Shown: piece after piece, positions 9,763-18,571 of the stretch
Layout of the letters: each line of letters starts with the position of its first letter
Numbering within the stretch: the stretch's first letter is position 1
Assembly: GCA_016704345.1 (NCBI GenBank)
Contig: JADJAH010000007.1
Span: forward strand, 1 to 23,590
DNA from: Ignavibacteria bacterium
Lineage (GTDB): Bacteria > Bacteroidota > Ignavibacteria > Tepidaquicellales > Tepidaquicellaceae
Length of the DNA stretch: 23,590 bases
Direction of reading: 5' to 3'
Notes under the pieces: model-generated
What the model saw: the letters and a program-made list of their open reading frames with translations, nothing else
What the model was told of the DNA's origin: nothing
Database searches by the model: none
Translations under genes and position numbers: made by a program

Positions 9763-10380
9763 CTATTTGGAGTACATGCAGTTACCGTTGCCTTTGCTCT
9801 TTCCGGAAGAAGAAATTATTCCGTTGAATTCTTCCTGAGAAAGATATTGTGGCGTATATTCTATTCCTCTTGTCTTAAGATTCTTCACAAATGCTCTCAG
9901 GTGGTTTCCTGATGCATTGATCAGCATATTCAGTGTTGATTCAATTGAAGTGTTTTGTGTTGATTCAACAAAAGCCTTCAAATCCCGGATATCCATTTCT
10001 TCAAACTTTGCAGATTCCTTCAAGGCATCTGTAACAGAAATATTTCCAGTGCTGATCATATCGTTATACATTCTCTCAAGACCGGCATCCATAAATGATC
10101 CTGCCGCTTCGTACTTCCCTGATACGGGATTATCAATTCCAAAATTATCTAAAAGAGCCTTTACATGCTTCATGTGCATTGTCTCGCTCTTTGAAATATT
10201 CTCGAATACGTTTATTCCATAGAGGTTTTGCATAGCTGTGTAGAAATTGTTAGCGACCTTTTCTTCCTGCATGTTGTAGATCAATGCATCTCTGTCGCTT
10301 TGGCTGATTTGAGAAAAGGAATTGCCAACAAACATCAGTAATAGAACAATAATCGGATAAATCACTCTTAGCATTTTCAT
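9763..10380 (-). CDS. DUF2202 ferritin-like secreted protein
   Basis: Intact, 205 residues. Residues 1-24 (MKMLRVIYPIIVLLLMFVG, then NSFSQ) form a signal peptide, so it acts outside the cytoplasm. The rest is an all-helical DUF2202 domain with metal-ligand-like patterns placed as in ferritin-like four-helix bundles: MQEEKVANNFY (helix 1), SETMHMKHVKALL (helix 2, ExxH), AKFEEMDIRDL (helix 3) and SGNHLRAFVKNL (helix 4). The tail (SSGKSKGNGNCMYSK) is short and polar. The biochemical function of DUF2202 is not established; a di-metal, iron or oxidative-stress role is an inference from the fold. A paralogue lies immediately upstream at 10452-11060. Confidence 0.9.
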   Translation of the reverse strand: MKMLRVIYPIIVLLLMFVGNSFSQISQSDRDALIYNMQEEKVANNFYTAMQNLYGINVFENISKSETMHMKHVKALLDNFGIDNPVSGKYEAAGSFMDAGLERMYNDMISTGNISVTDALKESAKFEEMDIRDLKAFVESTQNTSIESTLNMLINASGNHLRAFVKNLKTRGIEYTPQYLSQEEFNGIISSSGKSKGNGNCMYSK

Positions 10381-10451
10381 GGTAGATTTTCTTTTTATTG
10401 TTTTGACAACACGGGAGACCTAAAGGTTTCATGCATTCCAATAGCTCATCA

Positions 10452-11060
10452 TTAAAATATTGTCGGCAGATGTAAGTCTTTCGGCAATATTAAAATATAG
10501 ACAATCAATAGCTCGTCTTTGCTCAGGTATGATGGTGAGTATTCAATTCCTCTCTCAGATAATTCTCTCACAATTGCCTTCAAATGATCTTTTGAAATTC
10601 CTGTGAGAGATCCAAAAGTACTCTTTATGTATTCATTCTGAACAGTTGAAATTAATTTTTCAATATCTACTATATCAAGTTCTTCAAATTTTGCTGATTC
10701 AATCAAAGCATCCTGAATAGACTTGCTCCCCCTCTTACTAGATCATCATACATGGCCTGAAACTTAAGAGTCTTGAATTTACCCGGAGTGTCATAATATT
10801 CTGTGTTTGGATCTTCAATCCCAAAATGATCAATCAGATTTTGGCTTTATCCATATGAAGTCCTTCGCTCTTAGAAATGCTTCGAATGGAGTGATTCCGT
10901 GCAGTTCGTACATTGCAGCATAGAAATCATGTGCAACCTTTTCTTCTTGCACCACAAAAATTATTGCTGCCTTTTCGCTATCTGTTATGGCTGGCTGAGA
11001 AATAACTATGCCGGGAATCAGCATTAAGTAAGTCAAGAAGAGTTTAATAATTGTTTTCAT
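10452..11060 (-). CDS. DUF2202 ferritin-like secreted protein, paralogue, frameshifted
   Basis: Starts MKTIIKLFLTYLMLIPGIVISQ, a signal peptide. It then has VVQEEKVAHDFYAAMYELHG (helix 1), SISKSEGLHMDKAK (helix 2, in a shifted frame), DHFGIEDPNTEYYDTPG, YDDLVRG, ESAKFEELDIVDIEKL (helix 3) and GISKDHLKAIVREL (helix 4). It aligns along its whole length with the neighbour at 9763-10380, so the two are tandem duplicates that have since diverged. Three frame breaks are needed (about 10875, 10845 and a CCCCC run at 10729-10733 where one base is extra). The last residues after SPSYLSKDELL differ from the paralogue and may also be out of frame. The spacing of about 70 bases and shared strand suggest cotranscription. 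Confidence 0.85.
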
Positions 11061-11579
11061 TTGTTCGATTTTTTTACTTGCTCAAACATAATAAAAAAAT
11101 TACAATTATTTTATGACCCAGGTCATAAAGATGCAATTTATATTAACTCAAACTATAGTGGTGCACATCCGTCCAAAACGTTTTACTTAAAACGCAATTA
11201 GTCCAAACTACTTGCAGAGAACAAAATCATTTCCGCTTTCTTTTGAACCCTACGGCAAGCTCAGGGCAGGCTCAAAAGAAAGCTTGGCAAACCTGCCCGC
11301 GAAGCAGCAATGGCAATTGTACAGCCAATTAAGCAGGCGGGGAAAAGTCGCCCGCCCGTCTGCCTCACACTCTTTACTTCTGAATAATCGATGCCGGGCA
11401 GGCTGCCGGGTTGTTTTTCCGAATCGAAAAAATCCTATTACTCAAGCCTATTTTCTATACAATTTCCGTTGTTGAAAAGCGTTTTGGACGGCAATGATAG
11501 TAGTGACATATCGAATAAGTATATCTGTCTTCTTTGATATTCTCTGCTCCATTTGTCAAATGGGGAATTATGTTTGAAC
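11061..11579. other. Intergenic region, mostly a MITE-like element
   Basis: No gene is seen. AT-rich DNA at 11061-11168 is probably the promoter region for the DUF2202 pair. 11169-11491 is an inverted-repeat-bounded element (separate entry). 11492-11579 leads into the end of the Omp28-like gene. Confidence 0.6.
11169..11491. mobile_element. MITE-like non-coding element with terminal inverted repeats
   Basis: The left end CCGTCCAAAACGTTTT (11169-11184) and right end AAAAGCGTTTTGGACGG (11475-11491) are inverted copies that differ by one inserted base. The 323-bp interior has no plausible gene. It contains a perfect 12-bp stem (GCTTTCTTTTGA at 11235-11246 with TCAAAAGAAAGC at 11272-11283) and GC-rich GGCAGGC/CCTGCCCGC modules also seen in the repeat cluster near 18000. 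I see no clear target-site duplication. A non-autonomous transposable element or a large intergenic hairpin repeat are the two likely readings. Confidence 0.5.
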
Positions 11580-13659
11580 CTACTTAATGAATGCCATTCT
11601 CTTTGTGGAACTGAAGCCGGGAGTTGAGATTGAATAGAAGTAGATGCCTGAAGAAAGTCCGGAAGCATCAAAAAGCACTTTGTGATTGCCGGGTTCAAAA
11701 GAGTTGTCAGCAAGTTTTCTTACTTCTCTTCCAAGCATGTCGTACACAATTAGTTTCACTCGTGATCTAACTGGTAAGGAAAAAGAAATATAAGTAGATG
11801 GGTTGAATGGATTTGGAAAATTCTGATGAAGTTCAAATTTGCCGGAGTATTTGTTGAGCTTGTAGTTGCAGATACGATCCCGCTTAACGGGAAAGAAAAA
11901 CTCCTCCACTCAGTATTATTCTGAGGTACAAATGAAGATGATGTCTGTGGAGCTGTAGCCAGTCCAAGCCCTCCCTTTCTGAAGACTTCGTAGGGGAATG
12001 AAGTTCCTCCATCAATAGAAACTTTCACCATAAGGCTGTCTATATTTGTTGCATTATACTGCGCATAAGCATAGTCAAATCTTAGAGTGTCAGAATCAAA
12101 AAGATTAACATAAGAAGTCGAATACATTGAATCCCTTTGCCCCGGAATATTGTAATCATAAAAATTCATTATCACGCTTCTGATTCCGCCGATTGACGGA
12201 CCATTTGCTCCTGTGAACTGATCATAAGAAATAAAACCATCCTGATTGAAGATCCGCCATCCGATTGGAGGGAAGAAAGCTTCGAAAAGTTCTGCTATAA
12301 GACTGGATTGTATAGAGTCAGTTTCACCAAAGGTAATCCCGCGATGAACATCATTCACATTCAAGAGATCCGCTTTGTTTGAAATTCCGCTGGGCTTATC
12401 ACAAATTACAGAAGCTACATCGACACGTGACTTTGCACTGTTCATCACTTCTCTGTCTGCATCATTCTGAATAAAGGCGCAAGTATAGATCATTGTATCC
12501 TGCCATCTTGGATCAATATTATATGTAACAGAATATTGATTAGTGCCGGGTGACGTGTTGATAGGGATACCGTTTGTGTCAGGAAAACATTCCTGAAAAT
12601 GTCGTAAAAATTTGATTCGCCGTTTGTGCCCTGAAGCGTATCGTATCGGTATCTTTCAACTGCGTTGAATCTCAATCTGTAATTTCCGGGCTTTAATGCA
12701 GAAAGGATATTAACAGTTGCTGTCGCTCTTATGACGCCGGGTCCTAGTCTTTCATCCGTTACAGTTATGTCAATTGGCGTTCCTCTCAGTTGCCTGTTTT
12801 TATATGGAACATAGAGGTTCAAACTGTCACCATATGGAATCGAAATGAAAGTCTTGCCATCCGCAATAGTCAACGGTACCGCGCTGGCATAGTAATATCT
12901 CCTTCTTGCATCTGAACCCTCGGGGTTTGCAATGTAGAATGAATCTGTGCCCAGAAATCCAAGATGGTATTTGATCGCACAGACCTCACTGAAGTTGTTA
13001 TTGATAAATTGATTCAGATACGAATTGTTGTTGGCGGAAGAGGGACTGGAATTAGAAGTAAACTCTTCAAACAAAACTTTCCTTTTGTAACCTGCAAGGA
13101 CAACGGTAGTTTGTCTTAAGGTATCGTTGCTTCGGTTAGAATCAAGATCATAACTAAGGTATGCCGATAAGTATAGCGGGACGCCTATTGGATAAGTTAT
13201 CCTATCCATAGATGTTGCAACGGAAACGCCCGAACCGATAGGCGCAATCATGGAGCTGTCAAAATATCCTATAGGATCAATTCTCAAAAAGACTTTTATC
13301 GAATCTGCTGAAGCAACTCTCCCGACATTTGAGATACCAATTCGCGGTGTTATAGTATCGGTACCGGATTGGAGTACAGAATAGGTTGTATCGTACGGAA
13401 TATTCAAAAGTGACGTGACCTTTACATCGTAATTGATTTGAGCTCCGGTTCTGACATTGTCTAAGTAAAGATTATTTCCGTAACCGTTGTATGCAAAAAA
13501 TCCTATTACAATATTTCTCGAAGCAACAGTTCCGGAATTCAACTCAGGGTAAACACCCGGAATGAGCAACATTAGAAATGCGGGAATCACTGAAGCCGTA
13601 AGCAAATATGTTTTTAACTTTGCTCTTAGTCTCTCGGATTTTGGGATTAAATTGTTCAA
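11580..13659 (-). CDS. Omp28-like secreted protein with type IX sorting domain, frameshifted
   Basis: Starts MNNLIPKSERLRAKLKTYLL with a hydrophobic segment at residues 17-36 (signal peptide or anchor). After a beta-rich region, residues 194-270 match the Omp28-related thioredoxin-like domain: KVLFEEFTSNSSPSSANN, CAIKYHLGF, SDARRRYYY and the cis-Pro AVPLTIADG. The redox CxxC is replaced by SSPS (204-207). The middle part (SVIMNFYDYN, FRKGGLGLATAPQ) is unassigned. The end reads HQNFPNPFNPSTYISF, DMLGREVRKL and SGLSSGIYFYS, a type IX sorting domain. There are two breaks: an A-run at 12584-12587 (one base short) and near 11830. The repaired length is about 693 residues. The start overlaps the stop of the upstream membrane gene by four bases (ATGA), suggesting translational coupling. 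Confidence 0.85.
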
Positions 13660-14033
13660 CTCTTTGCCACTTGTTTTGATATGCTCAGTTTGCTGAAGTA
13701 AAATTTGTAGAAAAAATATTCGATCATTGTAACGAAAATAAGTGTAACGCTGTCTTTTGGAGTCAGGGTTACTATTCTTTCCTGTTGGGCATAGAATCCT
13801 GAGATTTTCATTAGAAACATAGTGACCTGACTCGTTGGCGCTGTAAAGCTGTATCCGCTTTCTGAAATTATAAGTCCTGTAAAAATTTCACAAACAGTCA
13901 GTGAAACCGAAAACAGAATAATCACAAAACCAATATTCAGAAATGCCTGCAGCCAGCCTTCGCTTTGATAAGATCTTGCAAATATGTAAACTGCAAAGAT
14001 AGCATGAATGAAATATATTACGGCAATTATCAT
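13656..14033 (-). CDS. Small membrane protein, unknown function
   Basis: Intact, 125 residues. Three hydrophobic segments are visible: residues 1-18 (MIIAVIYFIHAIFAVYIF), about 28-56 (AFLNIGFVIILFSVSL and on) and 95-112 (SVTLIFVTMIEYFFYKF). The protein is therefore probably an inner-membrane protein with a short polar loop between segments two and three. No known family is recognised. It starts 15 bases after the glycosylphosphotransferase stop (corrected frame) and overlaps the Omp28-like start by ATGA, so all three genes probably form one operon. A role in export or assembly of the neighbouring surface products is only a guess. Confidence 0.75.
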   Translation of the reverse strand: MIIAVIYFIHAIFAVYIFARSYQSEGWLQAFLNIGFVIILFSVSLTVCEIFTGLIISESGYSFTAPTSQVTMFLMKISGFYAQQERIVTLTPKDSVTLIFVTMIEYFFYKFYFSKLSISKQVAKS

Positions 14034-14048
14034 CTCACAAATTTGTTT

Positions 14049-15468
14049 TCAGAAAGCTCTTTCCGAAAAGAAAACTTCTTTTAAAGTTTTAAATATTATT
14101 TTAGGTCAAACGCTATGGACCAGTTCTCAATATAGTAAATGTCATAATCAATTCCTTCTGCATTGATGAATCTGATCCTCTTGCACCGTTTACCTGTGCC
14201 CATCCTGTTATGCCGCATTTGACTCTGTGTCTTTCAAGGTATCTCTTTATAGATTCTTTCATCGAATTTATAAAATATTCTCTCTCCGGTCGGGGACCCA
14301 CTATGCTCATGTTTCCTCCCAGGACGTTAAAGAATTGGGGAAGCTCATCAAGGCTATATTTCCTTATAAACTCACCAATGGGTGTATATCTGTCATCATC
14401 TCTCTTGGCCATTTGCGGACCCCCTTTTTCTGCATCAACTCTCATTGAACGGAATTTTAGAATCATGAACTTATTCCCGTCGAGTCCGACTCGCTCTTGT
14501 CTATAAAATAACGGCCCCTTAGAGGTAGCTTTAACAAGAATTGAAATGATGAGCAAAACAGGTGACAGAATAAATATGAACAGCAATGAAAATACAATGT
14601 CGAAAGTTCTCTTCATTAATCTGTTCCATGCATTCATAGGTATCTTCTTCAGCTTCATGAACGGTATTCCGTCAACTTCTTCAATTTTCAGGCAACTTGT
14701 TATCATATCAACGAAATCAGGCGTGTACATAAACTCTATATTTATTCCTTGAGATTCTGAAGAGTTCCTCAAGAATATCATGGCGCGAAGAAGGTATGGA
14801 GATGAAGATCTTGTCAATGTTGAGTTCCCTGATCTTGTCGGGAATGTCTTTCAATTCACCAAGCCGCAACTTGCCTTCTACAAAATTCTCCACCGAATGC
14901 TCATAATCGAAATATCCCAGGACATCGTAACCGGTAAACTTGTCTTTAGAGAATCTCTCATAGATATTCTCAGCCATTTCATTGTACCAAGTATTGCTGC
15001 CTTATTTAAGCCAACACCTTTATTGTAAAGGTTCTTCTCAAATTTTAAAGTGAAGTACCGGCCGATTGTTATCAGGATTATAGAGTTGATCCAGATCAAT
15101 GCAAACACCAGTCTTGAATATGGAAAATCACCTTTGAGCAAAAAGACAAGACCCATTGCAAACAGCATTCCGATTGTTACACACTTAATTATTACAAACA
15201 ACTCATCCAGAACAAAAACATTTCGCCTGATCCTGTACATTTTACGTGAATGGAATACCAACAGCCAGATCGGAATGATTATCAAGGCAAACTCAATGTA
15301 ACCCACCGGCTCGGGAACACCTTTAGTTACAGGGAATAGTTTGGCAAATGGCGCGAAATCAAATCGTATGTAATATGAAAACAGAAATGCTGCGAAGATC
15401 GCGATAGCGTCTACACATATTGTTAATAGCGGAATGTACAATTCGATCTTGGAGGACTTATTACTCAA
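14049..15468 (-). CDS. Polyprenyl glycosylphosphotransferase (undecaprenyl-phosphate sugar phosphotransferase), frameshifted
   Basis: It transfers a sugar-1-phosphate from a nucleotide sugar to undecaprenyl phosphate, the first step of exopolysaccharide or O-antigen unit assembly at the inner membrane. The N-terminus has four to five membrane helices (IELYIPLLTICVDAIAIFAA onward). A CoA-binding-like middle domain (YDVLGYFDYEHSVENF, IFISIPSS) follows. The C-terminal bacterial sugar transferase domain has KRTFDIVFSLLFIFIL, GPLFYRQERVGLDG, KFRSMRVDAE, SLDELPQFFNVLGG, SIVGPRPE and KCGITGWAQVNG. Breaks occur near 14992 (A-run), 14750, 14155 and at T4 14099-14102. Repairing them gives YDIYYIENWSIAFDLKIIFKT and a stop at 14049, about 473 residues, which is normal. 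It heads the operon with 13656-14033 and 11580-13659. Confidence 0.92.
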
Positions 15469-15487
15469 ACTTCAAATTAGAATCTGA

Positions 15488-15641
15488 TTAAAATAATTTT
15501 TTTGATGCAAAGACGAAACCTAAAACCCGCTCTGATTCGTGAACATGTATTGACTCAAGCTGTTTGTAAAGCATCTTATCTAAACACACTTTTTCTGAAT
15601 TCTGCAAATAATCGTTCAAAGATCAATTTGTCTTTTTTCAT
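15488..15641 (-). CDS. Possible small protein between recG and the sugar transferase
   Basis: ATG at 15641 reads MKKDKLIFERLFAEFRKSVF; after a one-base shift, KMLYKQLESIHVHESER and VLGFVFASKKLF run to a stop at 15488, about 50 residues in all. The charged, helix-prone composition and continuous sense across the shift suggest a real small gene, but there is no family match and one frame repair is required. Confidence 0.3.
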
Positions 15642-15665
15642 CTTAAGACCAAACTAAGGATTCAA

Positions 15666-17758
15666 CTAACACTTTCGGCATCTCCAAGATAGATCGAATT
15701 GAAGCTCCTTCTCGAATGTCATTCGAACATTTATATTTTCGGGAAGACGGAGTTGCGGATCTGTGGCTATGATTCCAAAAGCTGAGTCTCTTGCTGATTC
15801 AAGAAGTTCTTTGTCCTTTGAAAGATCCGTGCATGAAAAATTCAGCATTCCTGATTGCCTGATTCCGAAGAATTCACCGGGTCCCCTGATGTCCATATCT
15901 GCTTCCGCAATTTTAAATCCGTCCGTAGTTTCACAAAGAATGTTTAAACGCTTTGCTGAGACCTCGTCCAATGCAGAAGCTATGAGGATGCAGTATGACT
16001 GGTCTGCTCCGCGTCCTACTCTTCCGCGCAATTGATGAAGCTGCGAGAGTCCAAATCTCTGAGCATCTTCTATTATCATAATTGTAGCATTCGGTATGTC
16101 AACTCCAACTTCAATCACGGTTGTTGAAACAAGTATGTCAAACTCCCTGTTGCGGAAGCCGCTTGTGATCTCGTCCTTTTCTGAAGGATCCAATCTTCCG
16201 TGAATCATGCCAACTTTGAGATCAGGAAATACTTTTTCTTTGAGCAATATGTAATTCTCTTCGGCTGATTTGAGATCAAGCTTTTCCGATTCTTCTATCA
16301 GCGGAAATACAATATATGCCTGTCTGCCCTTTTTTACTTCTTCTCTCACAAACCTGAATATGGCTTCTTTATCTTTATCAAAGCGCAAAGCCGTCTTCAC
16401 CGGAATTCTGTTTGACGGAAGCTCGTCAATTATTGAGACATCAAGATCGCCGTAATATGTAAGTGAAAGAGTCCTTGGAATGGGAGTCGCAGTCATAACA
16501 AGCACATCAGGATTCAAACCTTTTTCTTTCAATCGGGCTCTTTGCATAACGCCAAATTTGTGCTGTTCATCTATCACAACAAACCCGAGATTATTGAACT
16601 CAACAGATTCCTGAATCAGAGCGTATTGTGCCGACAACGATATTGTATGTCCCGGATTTGATATCATTAAGGAGTTCAGTTCTTAGCTTTTTTCTTTGTC
16701 CGCCTATTAGAAGACAAACTTTGACATTAAGATTTTCAAACATCTTTTTGAGAGTTGAAAAATGTTGCTCAGCCAATATTTCAGTAGGGCACATGAATGC
16801 GCATTGATATCCGTTCGCAATTGCAGTCAGCATTGAATGAACCGCAACCACAGTTTTCCGCTTCCATCTCCCTGAAGAAGCCGGTTCATGCATTTGTCTG
16901 AGCGCATGTCGCTGTTGATCTCTGCAATAGTCTTCTTGAGCGCCGGTCAGTTTAAACGGCAGAATTTTCCTCAGTTCATTGTGAAGTCCGGAAGCATCTT
17001 TGTCAAACCGGATGCCTTTCTTTCCATTTGAAGAGATTTCTTCTTCAGCGCTAAGAACAAGTTCAAGATAGAACTTCATCGAAGGCCAGTCTTCTTCTTG
17101 AATGTTCAATATCAGAAAGTGATGCGGGAAAGTTGATCCGAAGAATTGCATCTTTTCTGGAAGGGAAGTCATGAACTTTCAGGATGCTTTCCGGAAGCGA
17201 CTCTTTAATAGAATCAGGATTTGATTTGAGCATGGAGCTGAATGCATTGAACACGATCTTAGAAAGCAGCATTGGCCTGATCCATGTTTTCTTCAAGATT
17301 CCGGAAAGTTCATACACAGGCAAGAATAAGAACTTCTGATATTTCAATTCATTCTCATCGTCTGTCAGTTTAAGATGGTCGCGATAGTTTAGCCTGAGTC
17401 CCGATGCAAATCTGTCTTTGTCAATTTTTATCCAAAAGGAAAATTTCTCTCCAAGCCTGAATTGCTTCATCCTGAATTCACTTCCTCCGAAGATTGGAAT
17501 TTCAGCGGCTCCGGTATTGTCTTTCAAGGCGATCTTGACAGGCTGGTTAGGTTTTCTTGGATGGGTGATATCTATCACGACACCGGTAACAACAACATTC
17601 TCATCAATATTGCCAATGCATTCCCTGATATTTATCCTTTTCAGATAAGTTCGGGGAACAAAATTCAGAAAGTCCTCAGCATTATTTATACCAATTTTGT
17701 TGAATGCCTCAGCCCTTTTTTCTCCTACACCTTTAAGAAACTTAAGTTCCATATTCAA
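15666..17758 (-). CDS. recG: ATP-dependent DNA helicase RecG, frameshifted
   Basis: Branch-migration helicase that remodels stalled forks and Holliday junctions. The N-terminal wedge is readable from MNMELKFLKGVGEKRAEAFN (17758), with the OB-fold (NVVVTGVVIDITHP and KIALKDNTG). Helicase motifs follow: LTGAQ, MNRLLQGDGSGKTVVA (motif I), CPTEILAEQH (Ia), DEQHKFGVMQRARL (II, DExH), MTATPIPRTL (III), MIHGRLDPSEKDEI, VSTTVIEVGVDIPNA (V) and LHQLRGRVGRG (VI), then the TRG/C-terminal region DIRGPGEFFGIRQSG. Motif I lacks the Val of the usual GDVGSGKT and needs one A restored near 16855. Other breaks are near 17090, 16940 and 16640. Joined length is about 697 residues, normal for RecG. The last residues (after FEKELQFDLS) may be shifted. 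Confidence 0.95.
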
Positions 17759-18571
17759 ATTTACCGGCGCAAGTTATGCATTGAGAGGCAATTCTTTAAG
17801 AGAAATAATTGTGCGTTACTAAAAAGCTGAATTGGATTTCCCGGAAGAATATGTGCATTCACAAGCAGGGGCTGTTAACGATTATTAGAAAAGACTTAAC
17901 TAAAATTGTTTTTGCCATCCTGAGCACCTGCCCTGAGCTTGTCGAAGGGAGCGGAGCGCCGCGCCTGCCCGCATCAGTTAAACGAATCGCACTCTCTGCA
18001 GGTGCTTCGCTCACGATTACAAACGTGGAAATTCAATTCAATACACTTCTTCAACCAAGCCGAATTTTGTCATCCTGAGCATCCTGAGCAAGCGGAGCGC
18101 CGCGAAGGATCCATACAAACAGTTTAGAGCAAGTACAAGCGAATTGAATTCAACGAAATTGGAAGTAGGTTATTTGTGAATGGATCCTTCGCTTCGCTCA
18201 GGATGACAAACGAGGAAAGTCAATTCAATACACTTCTTCAACCAAGCCGAATTTTGTCATCCTGAGCACTTGCCCTGAGCTTGTCGAAGGGAGCGGAGCG
18301 CCGCGCCTGCCCGCCCACTGGCTATCTATTTTTGCAATTGGCATTGAGGCAGGCGGGAAGGATCCAAACACCGCTTGGGAGCGTTTAATTGTGAGTTCTG
18401 GACACCTGTCCCGACGCCGAAAGGAAAAGTATTGTATGAATTCAATTTTGATAGAGTTTTACAAGAAGTGCCGCTATTTTTGTAAATAAATTTAGAAGAA
18501 TCGGTGACAGGTTCTTTGGCTACTTTGACTTAAACTGAAATATGAATTCTTAGAACCTCCAATTTAAAAAC
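17759..18571. other. Intergenic region with REP-like repeats
   Basis: No gene is supported. Open stretches here translate repeat DNA. The central 17913-18356 is a cluster of direct and inverted repeats (separate entry). 18380-18571 is AT-rich upstream sequence of the YCF48 lipoprotein gene; TACTTTG at about 18519-18525 resembles a Bacteroidota -7 box but is one T short of the consensus. Confidence 0.6.
17913..18356. repeat. REP-like intergenic repeat cluster
   Basis: A 60-nt unit (starts TGYCATCCTGAGCAC, contains CCTGAGCTTGTCGAAGG, ends GCGCCTGCCCGC) occurs at 17913-17972 and 18255-18314 with 58 of 60 identical. A 49-nt block (TCAATTCAATACACTTCTTC and on) is repeated exactly at 18033-18081 and 18220-18268. 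Between them GTCATCCTGAGC...GAAGGATCC (18069-18112) faces GGATCCTTCGCTTCGCTCAG... (18182-18207), able to form a large hairpin. Sequences of the form CATCCTGAGC..GAAGGATC are well known as intergenic repeats in this bacterial group; no transposase is present here. Confidence 0.75.
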
